Program-made: the position numbers and the translations under genes
Notes under the pieces: model-generated
The model's database searches: none
Seen by the model: the letters and a program-made list of their open reading frames with translations, nothing else
Told to the model about the DNA's origin: nothing
Shown here: in pieces, positions 8,062-16,957 of the stretch
Position numbering within the stretch: position 1 is the first letter of the stretch
Layout of the letters: the number at the start of each line of letters is the position of its first letter
Assembly: GCA_964487745.1 (NCBI GenBank)
Contig: CAZASG010000008.1
Span: 1-64,000 of the forward strand
Length of the DNA stretch: 64,000 nucleotides
Source of the DNA: Desulfolinea sp964487745
GTDB lineage: Bacteria; Chloroflexota; Anaerolineae; Anaerolineales; Villigracilaceae
Reading direction: 5' to 3'

Positions 8062-8601
8062 ATGTCAGAAGAGCGTCGCTTAGCCCTTCTCCGCATCATT
8101 ATATTCATCGGGGTCATAGGGCTAAGCGCGTTTATTTTTTCCATCCGCGATCAAGCAGAAAGTTTCGCCGCTTATGGATATCCCGGCATCTTTCTGGTTA
8201 CCCTCCTCGCCAGCGCAACAGTTCTGCTCCCTATGCCCGGCCTCGCCATTGTTTTTGCAATGGCAAGTGTTTTCAATCCCGTTGGTGTAATCATTGCAGC
8301 CGCATCAGGAGCCGCTCTTGGAGAGCTTTCTGGTTATCTGGCAGGTTTCAGCGGACAAGCTGTGGTCGAGCGTATGGATGTCTATGAGCGGATCTCGCCC
8401 TGGATCGACCGCTACGGAACACTCACGATCCTCATTTTGGGCGCGATCCCCAATCCGTTTTTTGATCTTGCTGGCATCGCTGCTGGTGCTGCAAAAATCC
8501 CTCTTGGCAGGTTCATTCTTGCCTGTTGGGGAGGGCAACTGATCAAGATGACGGCTGTGGCATACACAGGTGTTTATTCTATCAATTGGTTATTTTCCTA
8601 A
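8062..8601 (+). CDS. Small VTT/DedA-type membrane protein
   Basis: A 179-residue integral membrane protein with about four to five hydrophobic segments. It resembles the YqaA-like branch of the VTT (SNARE-associated/DedA) superfamily: a re-entrant region LLPMPGLAIVFAMA, a glycine-rich turn GAALGELSGYLAG, and the late motif GAIPNPFFDLAGIAAGAAKIPLGRF. Members of the superfamily are linked to lipid flipping or membrane homeostasis. The substrate here is unknown. Coupled to its neighbours: three bases after the cyclophilin stop and directly abutting the histidine kinase. Confidence 0.8.
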   Translation: MSEERRLALLRIIIFIGVIGLSAFIFSIRDQAESFAAYGYPGIFLVTLLASATVLLPMPGLAIVFAMASVFNPVGVIIAAASGAALGELSGYLAGFSGQAVVERMDVYERISPWIDRYGTLTILILGAIPNPFFDLAGIAAGAAKIPLGRFILACWGGQLIKMTAVAYTGVYSINWLFS

Positions 8602-11340
8602 GTGATGAAGCGTCGTTGGCTAACTTTCTTTACCGATCTGGGACTGCAACTTCTTGCACTCTATCTTTTCATCATCGTCCCAGCCTTAGGGGTTCTGCTT
8701 GCATTTGACTATCTTGCCGGTCAACAGATCCAGACAGATGTTCGTGCAAACGACCTCTCCCTGGCACGTGCCATTGCCCTGGAAACTGATCTTTCGATCA
8801 TGAAGTCTTTAAAAGCTGTAGAAGGCCTCTCTGAATACACAAGCGTTATCGAAGCAAACTCTGAAGAGATGGGGGAGATATTCAATATCTTTCTCCAAAC
8901 CCGCCCCGATGTAAACCTGATCTATCGACTTGATGCAGATGGCACAATGCTATACCACTACCCTGTCGGCCCTAGCTCGACAGTGGGCGACGATTTTTCA
9001 TTCCGAGATTATTATCAAAAAGCGTTATTTAGCAGCAACGCACTTGTTTCCAAAGGCCGTATTTCCCCAACTACACAACAAGCTGTGGCGACAGCTGTAA
9101 TGCCCATCCGTGACGGGCAGCGCTTTCTTGGCATCGTTGCAACAAATATCAAGCTAGCCAGTTTGAGCAAAACCCTTGAGGAGATCGCTTCCAGCCGACG
9201 GCCCGAAGAAGATTTTGATATTGTCGTCATCGATTCAAGCGCGCAGATCATAGCCTATCCTGATCCAAGCCATCTTCTCCAAGACGCAAGCGAATTACTC
9301 CCTAATGTTTATGCCCCTCTTTTGGCGGGCAAAAGCGGCACACGCATTGAAGCCGATCACAACAATATAGAGCGCCTATACACATATACACCGATTGAGA
9401 GTGCTGGCTGGGGAGTTATCGTCAGTCGCCCTACAGCTACAGCCTTTGCCACTCAAATTACTATCCATCAAATTACCACCATCGTTGCAGTCACCTTTGT
9501 CGTGATCGGCTTGTTTGTATGGATACTGCTTGCACGCCGCGTAGTTATGCCGCTCGAACGACTCACCTCTCTCAGCCGGGCAATCGGGAGCAATCGCGAA
9601 ATCAGCCAACAGGACCGGAAAGAAGTCAACAGGCTATCTAGAAGAGTAGACCAGATTGGGCATCTCATCCGCAGTATTTTGCGGATGGAACGATCAATTG
9701 CTACTCGCATAAACGAACAAGAGACTTTGCTTGAAACCAGCAAGGCCGTTGTTTCCACTCTTGACCCACAGACAGTACTCGACCGCATTCTTGAACAAGT
9801 TCAAAAACTCTTCAACGTGAAGATGTGTGCCATCGTCGCTTTGGATGAAGAGCGCAAAACATTCCGCATCCGCGCCAGCCGTGGCTTATCGAAAAAATAC
9901 GCGGTTCAACTCGCTATTCAACCGACTGACCCCAACTCAATTACTATGCGCGCTCTACGCGCAAAAGAGCCCATTCAGATCAGCAACACTGATACTGATG
10001 CCACCTTCGCTGCACAGCGACCGCGTGCCAAAGCGGAAGGCTATCGTTCCATATTGGCCGTACCACTTAACACGCAACACACCCCACCCGCAGCGTTATT
10101 GGTATTCCGTCCTGACCCACACGTTTTTACAAATAACGAGACCCAGCTTCTCGTCAACTTTGCGAACCACGTTACAATGGCGATTGAAAATGCGACTCTT
10201 TACTCACGCAGCGACATGCGCCTTCAGCAGCAAACTCGTCGCATCGAGGCCCTTGTCCACTCCCTCTCTGATGGACTAATCCTGAGTGACTTGAGCGGAA
10301 ACGTGATCTATACAAACAGGCGCATCGGAGAGCTTGCCAATCTGGCATCCGAAGAGCTATATCGCACCAGCCTCAACAGCGTCATCAACCGCATTCTAAC
10401 AAAAGCATCCACACCAAGACAGCTTCGCAAGCGCATTGATGATGCATTCAAAGGCAATGAAGAACGCGGGGTCGAAATCCCACTGATCGACCAAAATCGT
10501 CGCGTTGATCTGCGTCTGCAGCTATTTGCTGTTACAGATGCCGACCGAAAACCAATTGGGCGCGGCTTGATCCTGCGCGATATAACCGCCGACCGCGAAG
10601 TAGACCGCATGAAATCGAGCTTGATCTCAACCGTCTCACACGAACTACGAACACCACTCGCCGCTATCAAGGGCTATGCAACCACATTACTCGCGGACGA
10701 TGTAGAGTGGGACACAACTTCACAACATGAGTTTCTATCAATTATCTCTGATGAAACGGATCGCCTTAGCGCGTTGGTCAACAGCCTGCTTGATCTCTCG
10801 CGCATCGAATCAGGCAATTTGAGCATTTCGCATATTGAGTCCCCTGTTTACGAGATTATCGAACGTGCCGCAAAAAGCGCCCACTTACAGGATGAAAACA
10901 CTCTCGCCATCACACTTGACCCGAACTTGCCCACGCTATATGCAGATCCGCCGCGTCTTGAAACCGTTTTGCGCAACCTGATCGAAAACGCCGTAAAATA
11001 TGCCGGTGAAAAAGCGGCCATCGAAATAGACGTGCGGTCCGAAGAAAACGATATTATCTTCCGCGTCAAAGACAATGGCCCAGGTATCCCCTCGCAGGAA
11101 AGCGAGCGCATCTTCCAAAGCTTTTATCGTGTAGATACCAGCCTCACTCGTCTTGCCAGCGGCGCCGGGCTTGGCCTGGCAATCTGCAAAGGTCTCGTTC
11201 AAGCACATGGCGGCAGAATTTGGGCAGAGCCTCAGAAAAAAGGTGCGTGCATTGCTTTCTCCATTCCCATCGACAACCAAAACGTACATCCAAGACCAGA
11301 AGATAAAGCGCACGAAAGGCAGTTAAATCATGAGCACTAA
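8602..11340 (+). CDS. Membrane histidine kinase: Cache-HAMP-GAF-PAS-HisKA-HATPase
   Basis: A 912-residue sensor kinase. TM1 is at about 10-32, an extracytoplasmic double-Cache-like sensor region at about 40-280, TM2 at 291-312, HAMP at 313-366, GAF at about 385-525 and PAS at about 545-650. The dimerisation helix carries phospho-acceptor His680 in STVSHELRTPL, and the ATPase domain shows N box NLIENAVKYAG, DNGPGI and GAGLGLAIC. Cache domains bind small ligands such as amino or organic acids. The start is GTG 8602 or the immediately following ATG 8605. The response regulator overlaps by 11 bases, so the pair is co-translated. The branched-chain amino acid transporter starts about 55 bases after the regulator and may be a target, by context only. 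Confidence 0.92.
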   Translation: MMKRRWLTFFTDLGLQLLALYLFIIVPALGVLLAFDYLAGQQIQTDVRANDLSLARAIALETDLSIMKSLKAVEGLSEYTSVIEANSEEMGEIFNIFLQTRPDVNLIYRLDADGTMLYHYPVGPSSTVGDDFSFRDYYQKALFSSNALVSKGRISPTTQQAVATAVMPIRDGQRFLGIVATNIKLASLSKTLEEIASSRRPEEDFDIVVIDSSAQIIAYPDPSHLLQDASELLPNVYAPLLAGKSGTRIEADHNNIERLYTYTPIESAGWGVIVSRPTATAFATQITIHQITTIVAVTFVVIGLFVWILLARRVVMPLERLTSLSRAIGSNREISQQDRKEVNRLSRRVDQIGHLIRSILRMERSIATRINEQETLLETSKAVVSTLDPQTVLDRILEQVQKLFNVKMCAIVALDEERKTFRIRASRGLSKKYAVQLAIQPTDPNSITMRALRAKEPIQISNTDTDATFAAQRPRAKAEGYRSILAVPLNTQHTPPAALLVFRPDPHVFTNNETQLLVNFANHVTMAIENATLYSRSDMRLQQQTRRIEALVHSLSDGLILSDLSGNVIYTNRRIGELANLASEELYRTSLNSVINRILTKASTPRQLRKRIDDAFKGNEERGVEIPLIDQNRRVDLRLQLFAVTDADRKPIGRGLILRDITADREVDRMKSSLISTVSHELRTPLAAIKGYATTLLADDVEWDTTSQHEFLSIISDETDRLSALVNSLLDLSRIESGNLSISHIESPVYEIIERAAKSAHLQDENTLAITLDPNLPTLYADPPRLETVLRNLIENAVKYAGEKAAIEIDVRSEENDIIFRVKDNGPGIPSQESERIFQSFYRVDTSLTRLASGAGLGLAICKGLVQAHGGRIWAEPQKKGACIAFSIPIDNQNVHPRPEDKAHERQLNHEH

Positions 11341-12025
11341 TTCCCCAACCGTCCTTGTCGTTGATGACGAAAAACCTCTACGTGATTTTGTTCGGCGCAA
11401 TCTTGAAGTGCGCAACTTCAAGGTCGAAACTGCTTGCAATGGTCTTGAAGCTTTGGCTATCTTCAACACTCAGCACATTGACCTTGTCATCATGGACATC
11501 ATGATGCCTCATCTGGATGGGCTGGAAACAACGAGACGCATTCGCCAAACATCCCTCGTCCCGATCATCGTACTGACCGCGCTAGGTGAGGAAGCGGATA
11601 AAGTTCGCGCATTCGATATGGGAGCGGATGATTACCTCACCAAGCCTTTTGGCACCGGGGAACTGCTAGGCCGCGTCAAAGCTGTCTTGAGACGGGCACG
11701 TTGGTCGGAAACATCCATTATCAACGAAAAGATCGTGCGCGAAGACATCGTTGCTGATCTAGAGCGCCACGAGATCAGCGTCCGAGGAAAAATCCTGAAT
11801 CTTACCCCAACCGAATTTAACTTACTCGTTTATATGATGCGCCATGCGGGGAAAGCACTCTCGCATCGTTCGATTCTTCAAAATGTTTGGGGACCAGAGT
11901 ATGGCGAAGAAGCTGAATATTTACGTGTTTATATGGGAAAGCTACGCCAAAAAATAGAAAAAGACCCACTACATCCGGAATATCTGCTTACCGAGCGAGG
12001 GATCGGCTATAGATTTAAAGGGTAA
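11330..12025 (+). CDS. OmpR/PhoB-type response regulator
   Basis: A 231-residue regulator. The receiver domain (residues 6-120) has the acidic pair D12-D13, phospho-acceptor D56 in IMDIMMP, the conserved Thr in VLTALG and Lys in YLTKPFG. The winged-helix DNA-binding domain (about 135-230) contains LTPTEFNLLVYM, LSHRSILQNVWGPEYG and the terminal wing YLLTERGIGYRFKG. It overlaps the kinase gene and is its obvious partner. DNA targets are not visible. Confidence 0.95.
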   Translation: MSTNSPTVLVVDDEKPLRDFVRRNLEVRNFKVETACNGLEALAIFNTQHIDLVIMDIMMPHLDGLETTRRIRQTSLVPIIVLTALGEEADKVRAFDMGADDYLTKPFGTGELLGRVKAVLRRARWSETSIINEKIVREDIVADLERHEISVRGKILNLTPTEFNLLVYMMRHAGKALSHRSILQNVWGPEYGEEAEYLRVYMGKLRQKIEKDPLHPEYLLTERGIGYRFKG

Positions 12026-12080
12026 TAGTCTTAATGCAATTTACTCTGGAGTTATAGCACTTACTAATACAGGAACTCTC

Positions 12081-12932
12081 ATGCAAGAAATTAGCATGCT
12101 TTTAGCACCCATCTCCAAAGGCATTTTATTAGGTCTTGTATATGGCATTGCAGCTATGGGGTTAACACTTATATGGGGCGTCATGGGCATTTTTAATTTC
12201 TCTCACGGGGCAATTATTACTTTGGGGATGTTTAGCTCATCTATCGTCTTCTTCAACTTAGGCATTAATCCCCTTATTAGCCTTGTCCTAGTCGCGATCA
12301 CTGGGTTACTACTTGGTATTGCAATTTATTTTATTGCTGTGCACAAGATAATTGATAGGCCACATTCATCAACCTTGCTCACAACTTTGGCGGTTGGCAT
12401 GATCATCACAGGAATTGCTATAACTATTTTTACGCCTTCGTCCTTTAAGAAAAACCTTGATATCGGAGCCCAAATAACCCCCAAGACACATCTAATCGCA
12501 ATCATGATCGCCCTTCTTATTGCTACTGCAGCATATATTTTTCTTTACCGCTCTAATCTCGGAAGGCGTATCCGCGCCGTCACCAATGATCGTGAGGCAG
12601 CTGAATTAGCGGGAATCCCTACGGCAAAGCTTTTGGCACTCAGCTTTGGAATCGGAAGTATGCTCGCTACCATTTCTGGAGCTTTGATTGCCACCTTCTT
12701 GCCTTTCAATTCTCTTTCCGGCACAGAATACGGGCTAAAAGGCTTTGTCATCATTGTTTTGGGCGGACTTGGAAATCCTATTGGAGCTTTATTGGGCGGC
12801 TTGGCTCTTGGCATTTTCGAAAATGCCTTTTCCACTTTCCTGGAGAGTTCATGGATACCAGTCATTGAGTTTGGTTTGCTTGTTGGCATCCTTCTCGCCC
12901 AAGAAAACGGTGTTCTGGGAGCAAAAGAGTGA
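12081..12932 (+). CDS. livH: Branched-chain amino acid ABC transporter permease
   Basis: Integral membrane permease of 283 residues with about eight hydrophobic segments, first of the LivH/LivM pair. Family signatures include GLVYGIAAMGLTLIWGVMG, NFSHGAIITLG, the cytoplasmic RRIRAVTNDREAAELAGI loop that contacts the ATPase, and FVIIVLGGLGNPIGALLGG near the end. An AGGAACT site precedes the ATG. The DNA here is visibly more A/T-rich than the kinase genes upstream. Overlaps livM by four bases (GTGA). The substrate may be branched-chain amino acids, amides or urea. The family name alone does not decide. Confidence 0.9.
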   Translation: MQEISMLLAPISKGILLGLVYGIAAMGLTLIWGVMGIFNFSHGAIITLGMFSSSIVFFNLGINPLISLVLVAITGLLLGIAIYFIAVHKIIDRPHSSTLLTTLAVGMIITGIAITIFTPSSFKKNLDIGAQITPKTHLIAIMIALLIATAAYIFLYRSNLGRRIRAVTNDREAAELAGIPTAKLLALSFGIGSMLATISGALIATFLPFNSLSGTEYGLKGFVIIVLGGLGNPIGALLGGLALGIFENAFSTFLESSWIPVIEFGLLVGILLAQENGVLGAKE

Positions 12933-13894
12933 AAAGTTGGCGCAATTACCTCGGACTTGGCATCCCTTTGCTGATCATCGTTGGGCTTACTTTTTTGCCC
13001 ACCTATACAGATAATATTTCAAAGCGGGAAAGTGCTTTTTTAATTCTTAATGCCATTGCTCTCGCATCCAGTCTCAATATCCTCATGGGCTATTCCGGGT
13101 ATGTCAACTTTGGGCATATTCTCTTTTTTGGTTTTGGCGGTTATATCGGATTCTATTTCATCAATGTATATGAGTGGTCGCTCTGGGTATCCTTGCTGAT
13201 CGCTGGCTTCGCATCTGGGTTACTTGCCTTCTTCTTCGGGAAAGCAATCTTACGATTACGTGGCGCTTATTTCGCCCTTGCAACCATTGGTGTCAACGAA
13301 CTTGCCAAAGCTCTGATAAATAATTTTAATTTCCCGGGCAGCGAAATCGGTATCCCTCTGAAATTTGACGCATATGGTGGCGCAATAGAGGCTCTTGATA
13401 TTACTTTCTACATCATGGCGGGACTAGCCTTCCTTGCTGTTGTACTCAGTTATTTTGTCCGTATTTCAAAATTCGGACTAGGATTACTTACTATTCGCGA
13501 AGATGAAGGCACGGCCGAAGCCATGGGAGTTGATACCCTAAACACAAAAAAACAAGCCTTTGTATTGTCCTCCATTATCCCGGGTATGGCAGGTGTGCTT
13601 TTCTTCTTTACAGAAGGGATCATAGACTCTCAAAGCGCATTTTCTTTGCACACTTCGATCGAGTTAATCATTATCGTTATGGTCGGCGGGCAAGGAACTG
13701 TCCTGGGGCCCGTTTTGGGAGCGGTTACTTATTACAAATTGATGGATCTTTTCTTTATATTGGGCAATCTGCCCACAGGTTTACAGATATCAGTTTCGGG
13801 CGCACTTTTACTCATCTTTGTACTCTTTATCCCTAAGGGGGTTGTTGGTTGGATGCGCAATCGTTACATATCTTTGGCGAAGGTATTACGATGA
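12929..13894 (+). CDS. livM: Branched-chain amino acid ABC transporter permease
   Basis: Second permease subunit, 321 residues, about nine to ten hydrophobic segments. Motifs: NILMGYSGYVNFGHILFFGFGGYIG, LRLRGAYFALATIGVNEL, the EAA-like LLTIREDEGTAEAMGVDT loop and VMVGGQGTVLGPVLGA. The start is a GTG that overlaps the livH stop, and its end overlaps the livG start in an ATGA, so the three genes are translationally coupled. Forms the channel with LivH. Confidence 0.9.
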   Translation: MKSWRNYLGLGIPLLIIVGLTFLPTYTDNISKRESAFLILNAIALASSLNILMGYSGYVNFGHILFFGFGGYIGFYFINVYEWSLWVSLLIAGFASGLLAFFFGKAILRLRGAYFALATIGVNELAKALINNFNFPGSEIGIPLKFDAYGGAIEALDITFYIMAGLAFLAVVLSYFVRISKFGLGLLTIREDEGTAEAMGVDTLNTKKQAFVLSSIIPGMAGVLFFFTEGIIDSQSAFSLHTSIELIIIVMVGGQGTVLGPVLGAVTYYKLMDLFFILGNLPTGLQISVSGALLLIFVLFIPKGVVGWMRNRYISLAKVLR

Positions 13895-14646
13895 CGTTAC
13901 TCTTGCAGGTGGAAGGAATTACTAAGCGCTTCGGTGATCTTCAGGCACTCACAAATGTGACCTTTGATCTACCTAAAGGACAAACTTTAGGCATAATCGG
14001 TCCCAAAGGGGCAGGGAAGACAACACTTTTCAATTGCATCAACGGCATCCATGCCCCTGAAGAAGGCCGCATTCGTTTTATGGGCAAAGATGTGACTCGC
14101 AGCAAAACTTACAATATGGCAAAACACGGTCTGGCACGCACATATCCAATTCCGCATCTGCTTAAAGAACTCAGTGTTCGGGAAAATGTCATTGTCGCTG
14201 CTTGTTTTGGTCATGAGAACTACAACCTAAGCAAGGCAAAGAAAATTGCTGCGGATGAAATTGAATTTACTGGTGTCGGGCAATATGCCGACCAACCAGT
14301 AATAAATCTAAGTATCATCCAAAAGAAACGCCTTGAATTGGCACAAGTATTAGCTGCGCGCCCTCATCTTTTGCTTCTTGATGAAATCTCTACCGGGCTT
14401 ACTTCCGATGAAATCATGGAGTTGATGACAACGATCAAGAGTATTCGCGAAAGAGGCATCACCATCGTTATGACGGAAAACATCATAAAAACCGTATTGG
14501 ACGTCTCAGATCGCGTGATTGTGCTGGAGTATGGTCGGCAAATTGCTCAGGGAACGCCAAAGGAGATAGCCCGCAACCAACAGATGATCAGGGCTTATCT
14601 AGGCAACCCTAATCTTGCCACAAAGTTAATGGGGAAAAGGGATTAA
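13891..14646 (+). CDS. livG: Branched-chain amino acid ABC transporter ATPase with unusual motifs
   Basis: ABC ATPase of 251 residues. The Walker A loop is GPKGAGKTT, Walker B is LLLLDEIS, and the LivG-specific region GLARTYPIPHLLKELSVRENV is present. The ABC signature is odd: INLSIIQKKRLELAQ replaces the usual LSxGxxRRLE form, so the two glycine-type positions are Ile. Walker B is followed by Ile-Ser instead of Pro. The final helix and an H-loop-like region show TENIIKTV where His is expected in most family members. It may still pair with LivF, which is canonical. The ATG at 13891 overlaps the livM stop. A longer in-frame start at 13849 lies inside livM and is rejected. Confidence 0.88.
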   Translation: MTLLLQVEGITKRFGDLQALTNVTFDLPKGQTLGIIGPKGAGKTTLFNCINGIHAPEEGRIRFMGKDVTRSKTYNMAKHGLARTYPIPHLLKELSVRENVIVAACFGHENYNLSKAKKIAADEIEFTGVGQYADQPVINLSIIQKKRLELAQVLAARPHLLLLDEISTGLTSDEIMELMTTIKSIRERGITIVMTENIIKTVLDVSDRVIVLEYGRQIAQGTPKEIARNQQMIRAYLGNPNLATKLMGKRD

Positions 14647-14647
14647 G

Positions 14648-15358
14648 ATGGCGATCCTTGAAGCAAAAGATATCACCGCTGGTTACAAAGATACACAAAT
14701 CTTATGGGGTGCCAGCATTTCATTAAAAAAGGGGACTCTAACATCTCTCATTGGCGCCAGCGGTGCAGGCAAGACAACGCTGTTGCGTGCTATCGTTGGA
14801 TTGAACAAACTTTGGAGAGGCTCGATCTGGTTTGAAGGCGAAGATGTGAGCAATTTTCCTCCACACGCAAAAGCCAATCTCGGCCTGGTACTTATTCCTG
14901 AAAGTCGTCAGCTTTTCACCAAGATGAGCGTTTACGAAAACCTTGAAATGGGTGCTACTAGCAAACGCTCACGCCCTCGGTTAAAAGAAAATCTAGAGCG
15001 TGTCTTTACTTTATTTCCTCACCTAAAAGAGCTCAGAGGCCACAAATCTGGCATGCTTAGTATGGGTGAACAAAAAATACTTGCTCTCGCACGTGGGATC
15101 ATGGCAGACCCCAAAGTCTTGATCGTTGATGAGCTATCATTGGGGCTAGCACCCGTACTTGTGTTAGAGCTTTTTGAAAGCCTAAGGCAACTCAAAAAGG
15201 AAGGCATCACCATTCTCGTAGCAGAGCAAAATACGCAATTAGCTTTTAGCATAAGCGACTACAGCTACGTGCTAGCAAGTGGCCGAAACAGGCTGGAGGG
15301 GCCCGCGAAGGAACTCATGAAAAATGAGGAAATTCGTTCTGCTTATTTGGGTATATAA
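14648..15358 (+). CDS. livF: Branched-chain amino acid ABC transporter ATPase
   Basis: Second ATPase, 236 residues, of the LivF type. Walker A GASGAGKTT, Q-loop region LVLIPESRQLFTKMSVYENL, signature LSMGEQKILALARG, Walker B VLIVDELSLGLAP, and the H-loop position occupied by VAEQN. All are typical of LivF. It starts one base after the livG stop. No LivK-type periplasmic binding protein is encoded here, so the transporter must borrow one encoded elsewhere. Confidence 0.92.
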   Translation: MAILEAKDITAGYKDTQILWGASISLKKGTLTSLIGASGAGKTTLLRAIVGLNKLWRGSIWFEGEDVSNFPPHAKANLGLVLIPESRQLFTKMSVYENLEMGATSKRSRPRLKENLERVFTLFPHLKELRGHKSGMLSMGEQKILALARGIMADPKVLIVDELSLGLAPVLVLELFESLRQLKKEGITILVAEQNTQLAFSISDYSYVLASGRNRLEGPAKELMKNEEIRSAYLGI

Positions 15359-15359
15359 T
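15354..15359 (+). promoter_or_regulatory. -10 box for the CBS-ACT gene
   Basis: A perfect TATAAT overlaps the livF stop codon and lies 45 bases before the ATG at 15404, which has its own AAGGAG ribosome site. The CBS-ACT gene is thus probably also transcribed on its own. Confidence 0.45.
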
Positions 15360-15403
15360 GAGAATAAGCTTGTAAAATATTTCATTTATTCAAGGAGCTA
15401 ACC

Positions 15404-16051
15404 ATGTTAGTAGAAGGACGAATGTCCCGCCCCGTTATCGCAATTACCCCGGATATGCCCATCCACGATGCACGAAATCTCTTCAAACAAGAGCAAATTC
15501 GCCGTGCACCTGTTATCAAAAATGGCAAACTAATTGGCATCGTTTCCGATGAAGACCTCATTGATGCTGCCCCATCCCAAGCTACCACTCTTAGCGTTTG
15601 GGAGATGAATTACCTGCTCAGCAAGATCACCATCAAAGACATCATGACCAAAGAGGTCATCACGATCGAAGAAGACACACCCATTGAACAGGCAGCTCGC
15701 ATTATGGTTGATAATAAAATTGGCGGTCTCCCTGTCGTGCGTGAAGGAACAGTTGTTGGCATGATCACCGAGACCGATCTCTTCAAAGTTTTCCTTGAAT
15801 TGATGGGCGCTCGCGATACCGGCGTCCGCGTAACGGCGCTAGTGGCAGATGAGCCCGGCGTCTTGCAGAAGATCACCGAAGCCGTGACAGCCATTGGTGG
15901 CAACTTCATTTCTTTTGGTCAATTTACCGGCGAAGATGTTGCAACCAAACTACTTACCTTCAAAGTTGCCGGCGCAAAACAGGAAGATGTCAAAAAAGCC
16001 ATTTGGGATATTGCCAAAGAAGTTTGGGATATTCGCGAATGTTGCTTCTAA
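15404..16051 (+). CDS. CBS-pair plus ACT domain protein (AcuB-like)
   Basis: A 215-residue cytosolic regulatory protein. Two CBS motifs (about 1-60 and 72-130, the second with IGGLPVVREGTVVGMITETDLF) form one Bateman module that usually binds adenine nucleotides. An ACT-like domain (about 137-210, TALVADEPGVLQKITEAVTAIGGN) usually binds amino acids. Such proteins resemble AcuB. The combination next to an amino acid transporter suggests a metabolite-sensing role, but the controlled enzyme is unknown. A hairpin terminator follows. Confidence 0.85.
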   Translation: MLVEGRMSRPVIAITPDMPIHDARNLFKQEQIRRAPVIKNGKLIGIVSDEDLIDAAPSQATTLSVWEMNYLLSKITIKDIMTKEVITIEEDTPIEQAARIMVDNKIGGLPVVREGTVVGMITETDLFKVFLELMGARDTGVRVTALVADEPGVLQKITEAVTAIGGNFISFGQFTGEDVATKLLTFKVAGAKQEDVKKAIWDIAKEVWDIRECCF

Positions 16052-16070
16052 AAAGCTAATTTTATCGGAC

Positions 16071-16104
16071 AAAACAGCCGACCCAAAATGGGTCGGCTGT
16101 TTTG
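16071..16104. terminator. Bidirectional terminator between CBS-ACT gene and rluB
   Basis: Perfect 14-base arms with GC core AGCCGACCCA/TGGGTCGGCT and a three-base loop, flanked by A and T runs. Serves both converging genes. Confidence 0.9.
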
Positions 16105-16896
16105 TTATTTTCGCTTCGCGCGTGGGCTTTTAGCTTGTCCTCGACGCCCGGATTTCTGTTTCGGCTTTGTCTTTGCGCCACCACCTTCCCCCTTGAGCAT
16201 TTTCACTTCATCCTCTGTTAGATAGCGCCATTCCTTTGGGCGTAAACGTCCTAAATCTAGCCCTCCAAATTTAACACGAATGATCTTTGCCACAGGCAAA
16301 CCCAGCAAACTCCCCGTCTCGCGGATCTGGCGCTTACGCCCCTCTTTCAGGATGACTTTCAGCCACGCCCCTTTACCAGATTTCCCTTCGACGAAAACTT
16401 TCGCCGGAGCGGTACGATAGCCATCTTCCAGAATAATGCCACGTCGCCAGGAATCAAGTTGCTTCTGGTCAGGATGACGTGCTACCAAAACCTTATAAAC
16501 CTTCTCATGCCCATAACGTGGATGAGAGAGTCTATTTGCCAGATCGCCATCATCGGTCATCAGGATCAAACCTTCACTCTCGATATCCAATCGTCCAACA
16601 GGATAAATACGCCCCTCGATCGGGATCAGATCTCGCACGGTCGGGCGCGGATCAGGACTCGTCACTGCCGAGATCACTCCTCGCGGTTTATTTAAAGCAA
16701 TATAGGTCCGTCGCTTGGGAACAGAAACTTCCTTTCCGTCCAAGGTGATCTTGTCTTTTGTCGCATCCGCTTTTTGCCCGAGTTTCGCAACTTTACCATT
16801 AACACGTACGCGCCCGGCGGTAAGGTAATCTTCGCAGGCTCGCCGAGAGCCAAAGCCCGCATGCGCCAGAATTTTTTGTAATCGTTCTTCCATCAT
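16105..16896 (-). CDS. rluB: Ribosomal large-subunit pseudouridine synthase B
   Basis: A 263-residue RNA-modifying enzyme of the RsuA/RluB branch that converts a uridine in 23S rRNA to pseudouridine. An N-terminal S4 RNA-binding domain (ERLQKILAHAGFGSRRACEDYL) is followed by the catalytic domain with the nucleophilic Asp in PVGRLDIESEGLILMTDDG and the RQIRETGSLLGLPV motif. The C-terminus is a basic Lys/Arg/Gly-rich tail (about residues 235-263) that probably binds RNA. The ATG (doubled, 16896 or 16893) follows an AAGGAA site. Assignment between RluB and neighbouring RsuA-type paralogues is by overall similarity. Confidence 0.88.
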   Translation of the reverse strand: MMEERLQKILAHAGFGSRRACEDYLTAGRVRVNGKVAKLGQKADATKDKITLDGKEVSVPKRRTYIALNKPRGVISAVTSPDPRPTVRDLIPIEGRIYPVGRLDIESEGLILMTDDGDLANRLSHPRYGHEKVYKVLVARHPDQKQLDSWRRGIILEDGYRTAPAKVFVEGKSGKGAWLKVILKEGRKRQIRETGSLLGLPVAKIIRVKFGGLDLGRLRPKEWRYLTEDEVKMLKGEGGGAKTKPKQKSGRRGQAKSPRAKRK

Positions 16897-16916
16897 ATTT
16901 CCTTTTTTGATAAATA

Positions 16917-16949
16917 AGATTAGTTCACTCTGACAGAGTGAACTAATCT
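16917..16949. terminator. Hairpin between scpB and rluB
   Basis: A perfect 15-base inverted repeat with a three-base loop. For the leftward scpB transcript it is followed by a weak T-rich stretch, so it may be a partial terminator or an attenuator setting the level of rluB. Confidence 0.6.
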
Positions 16950-16957
16950 ATAGAAAC

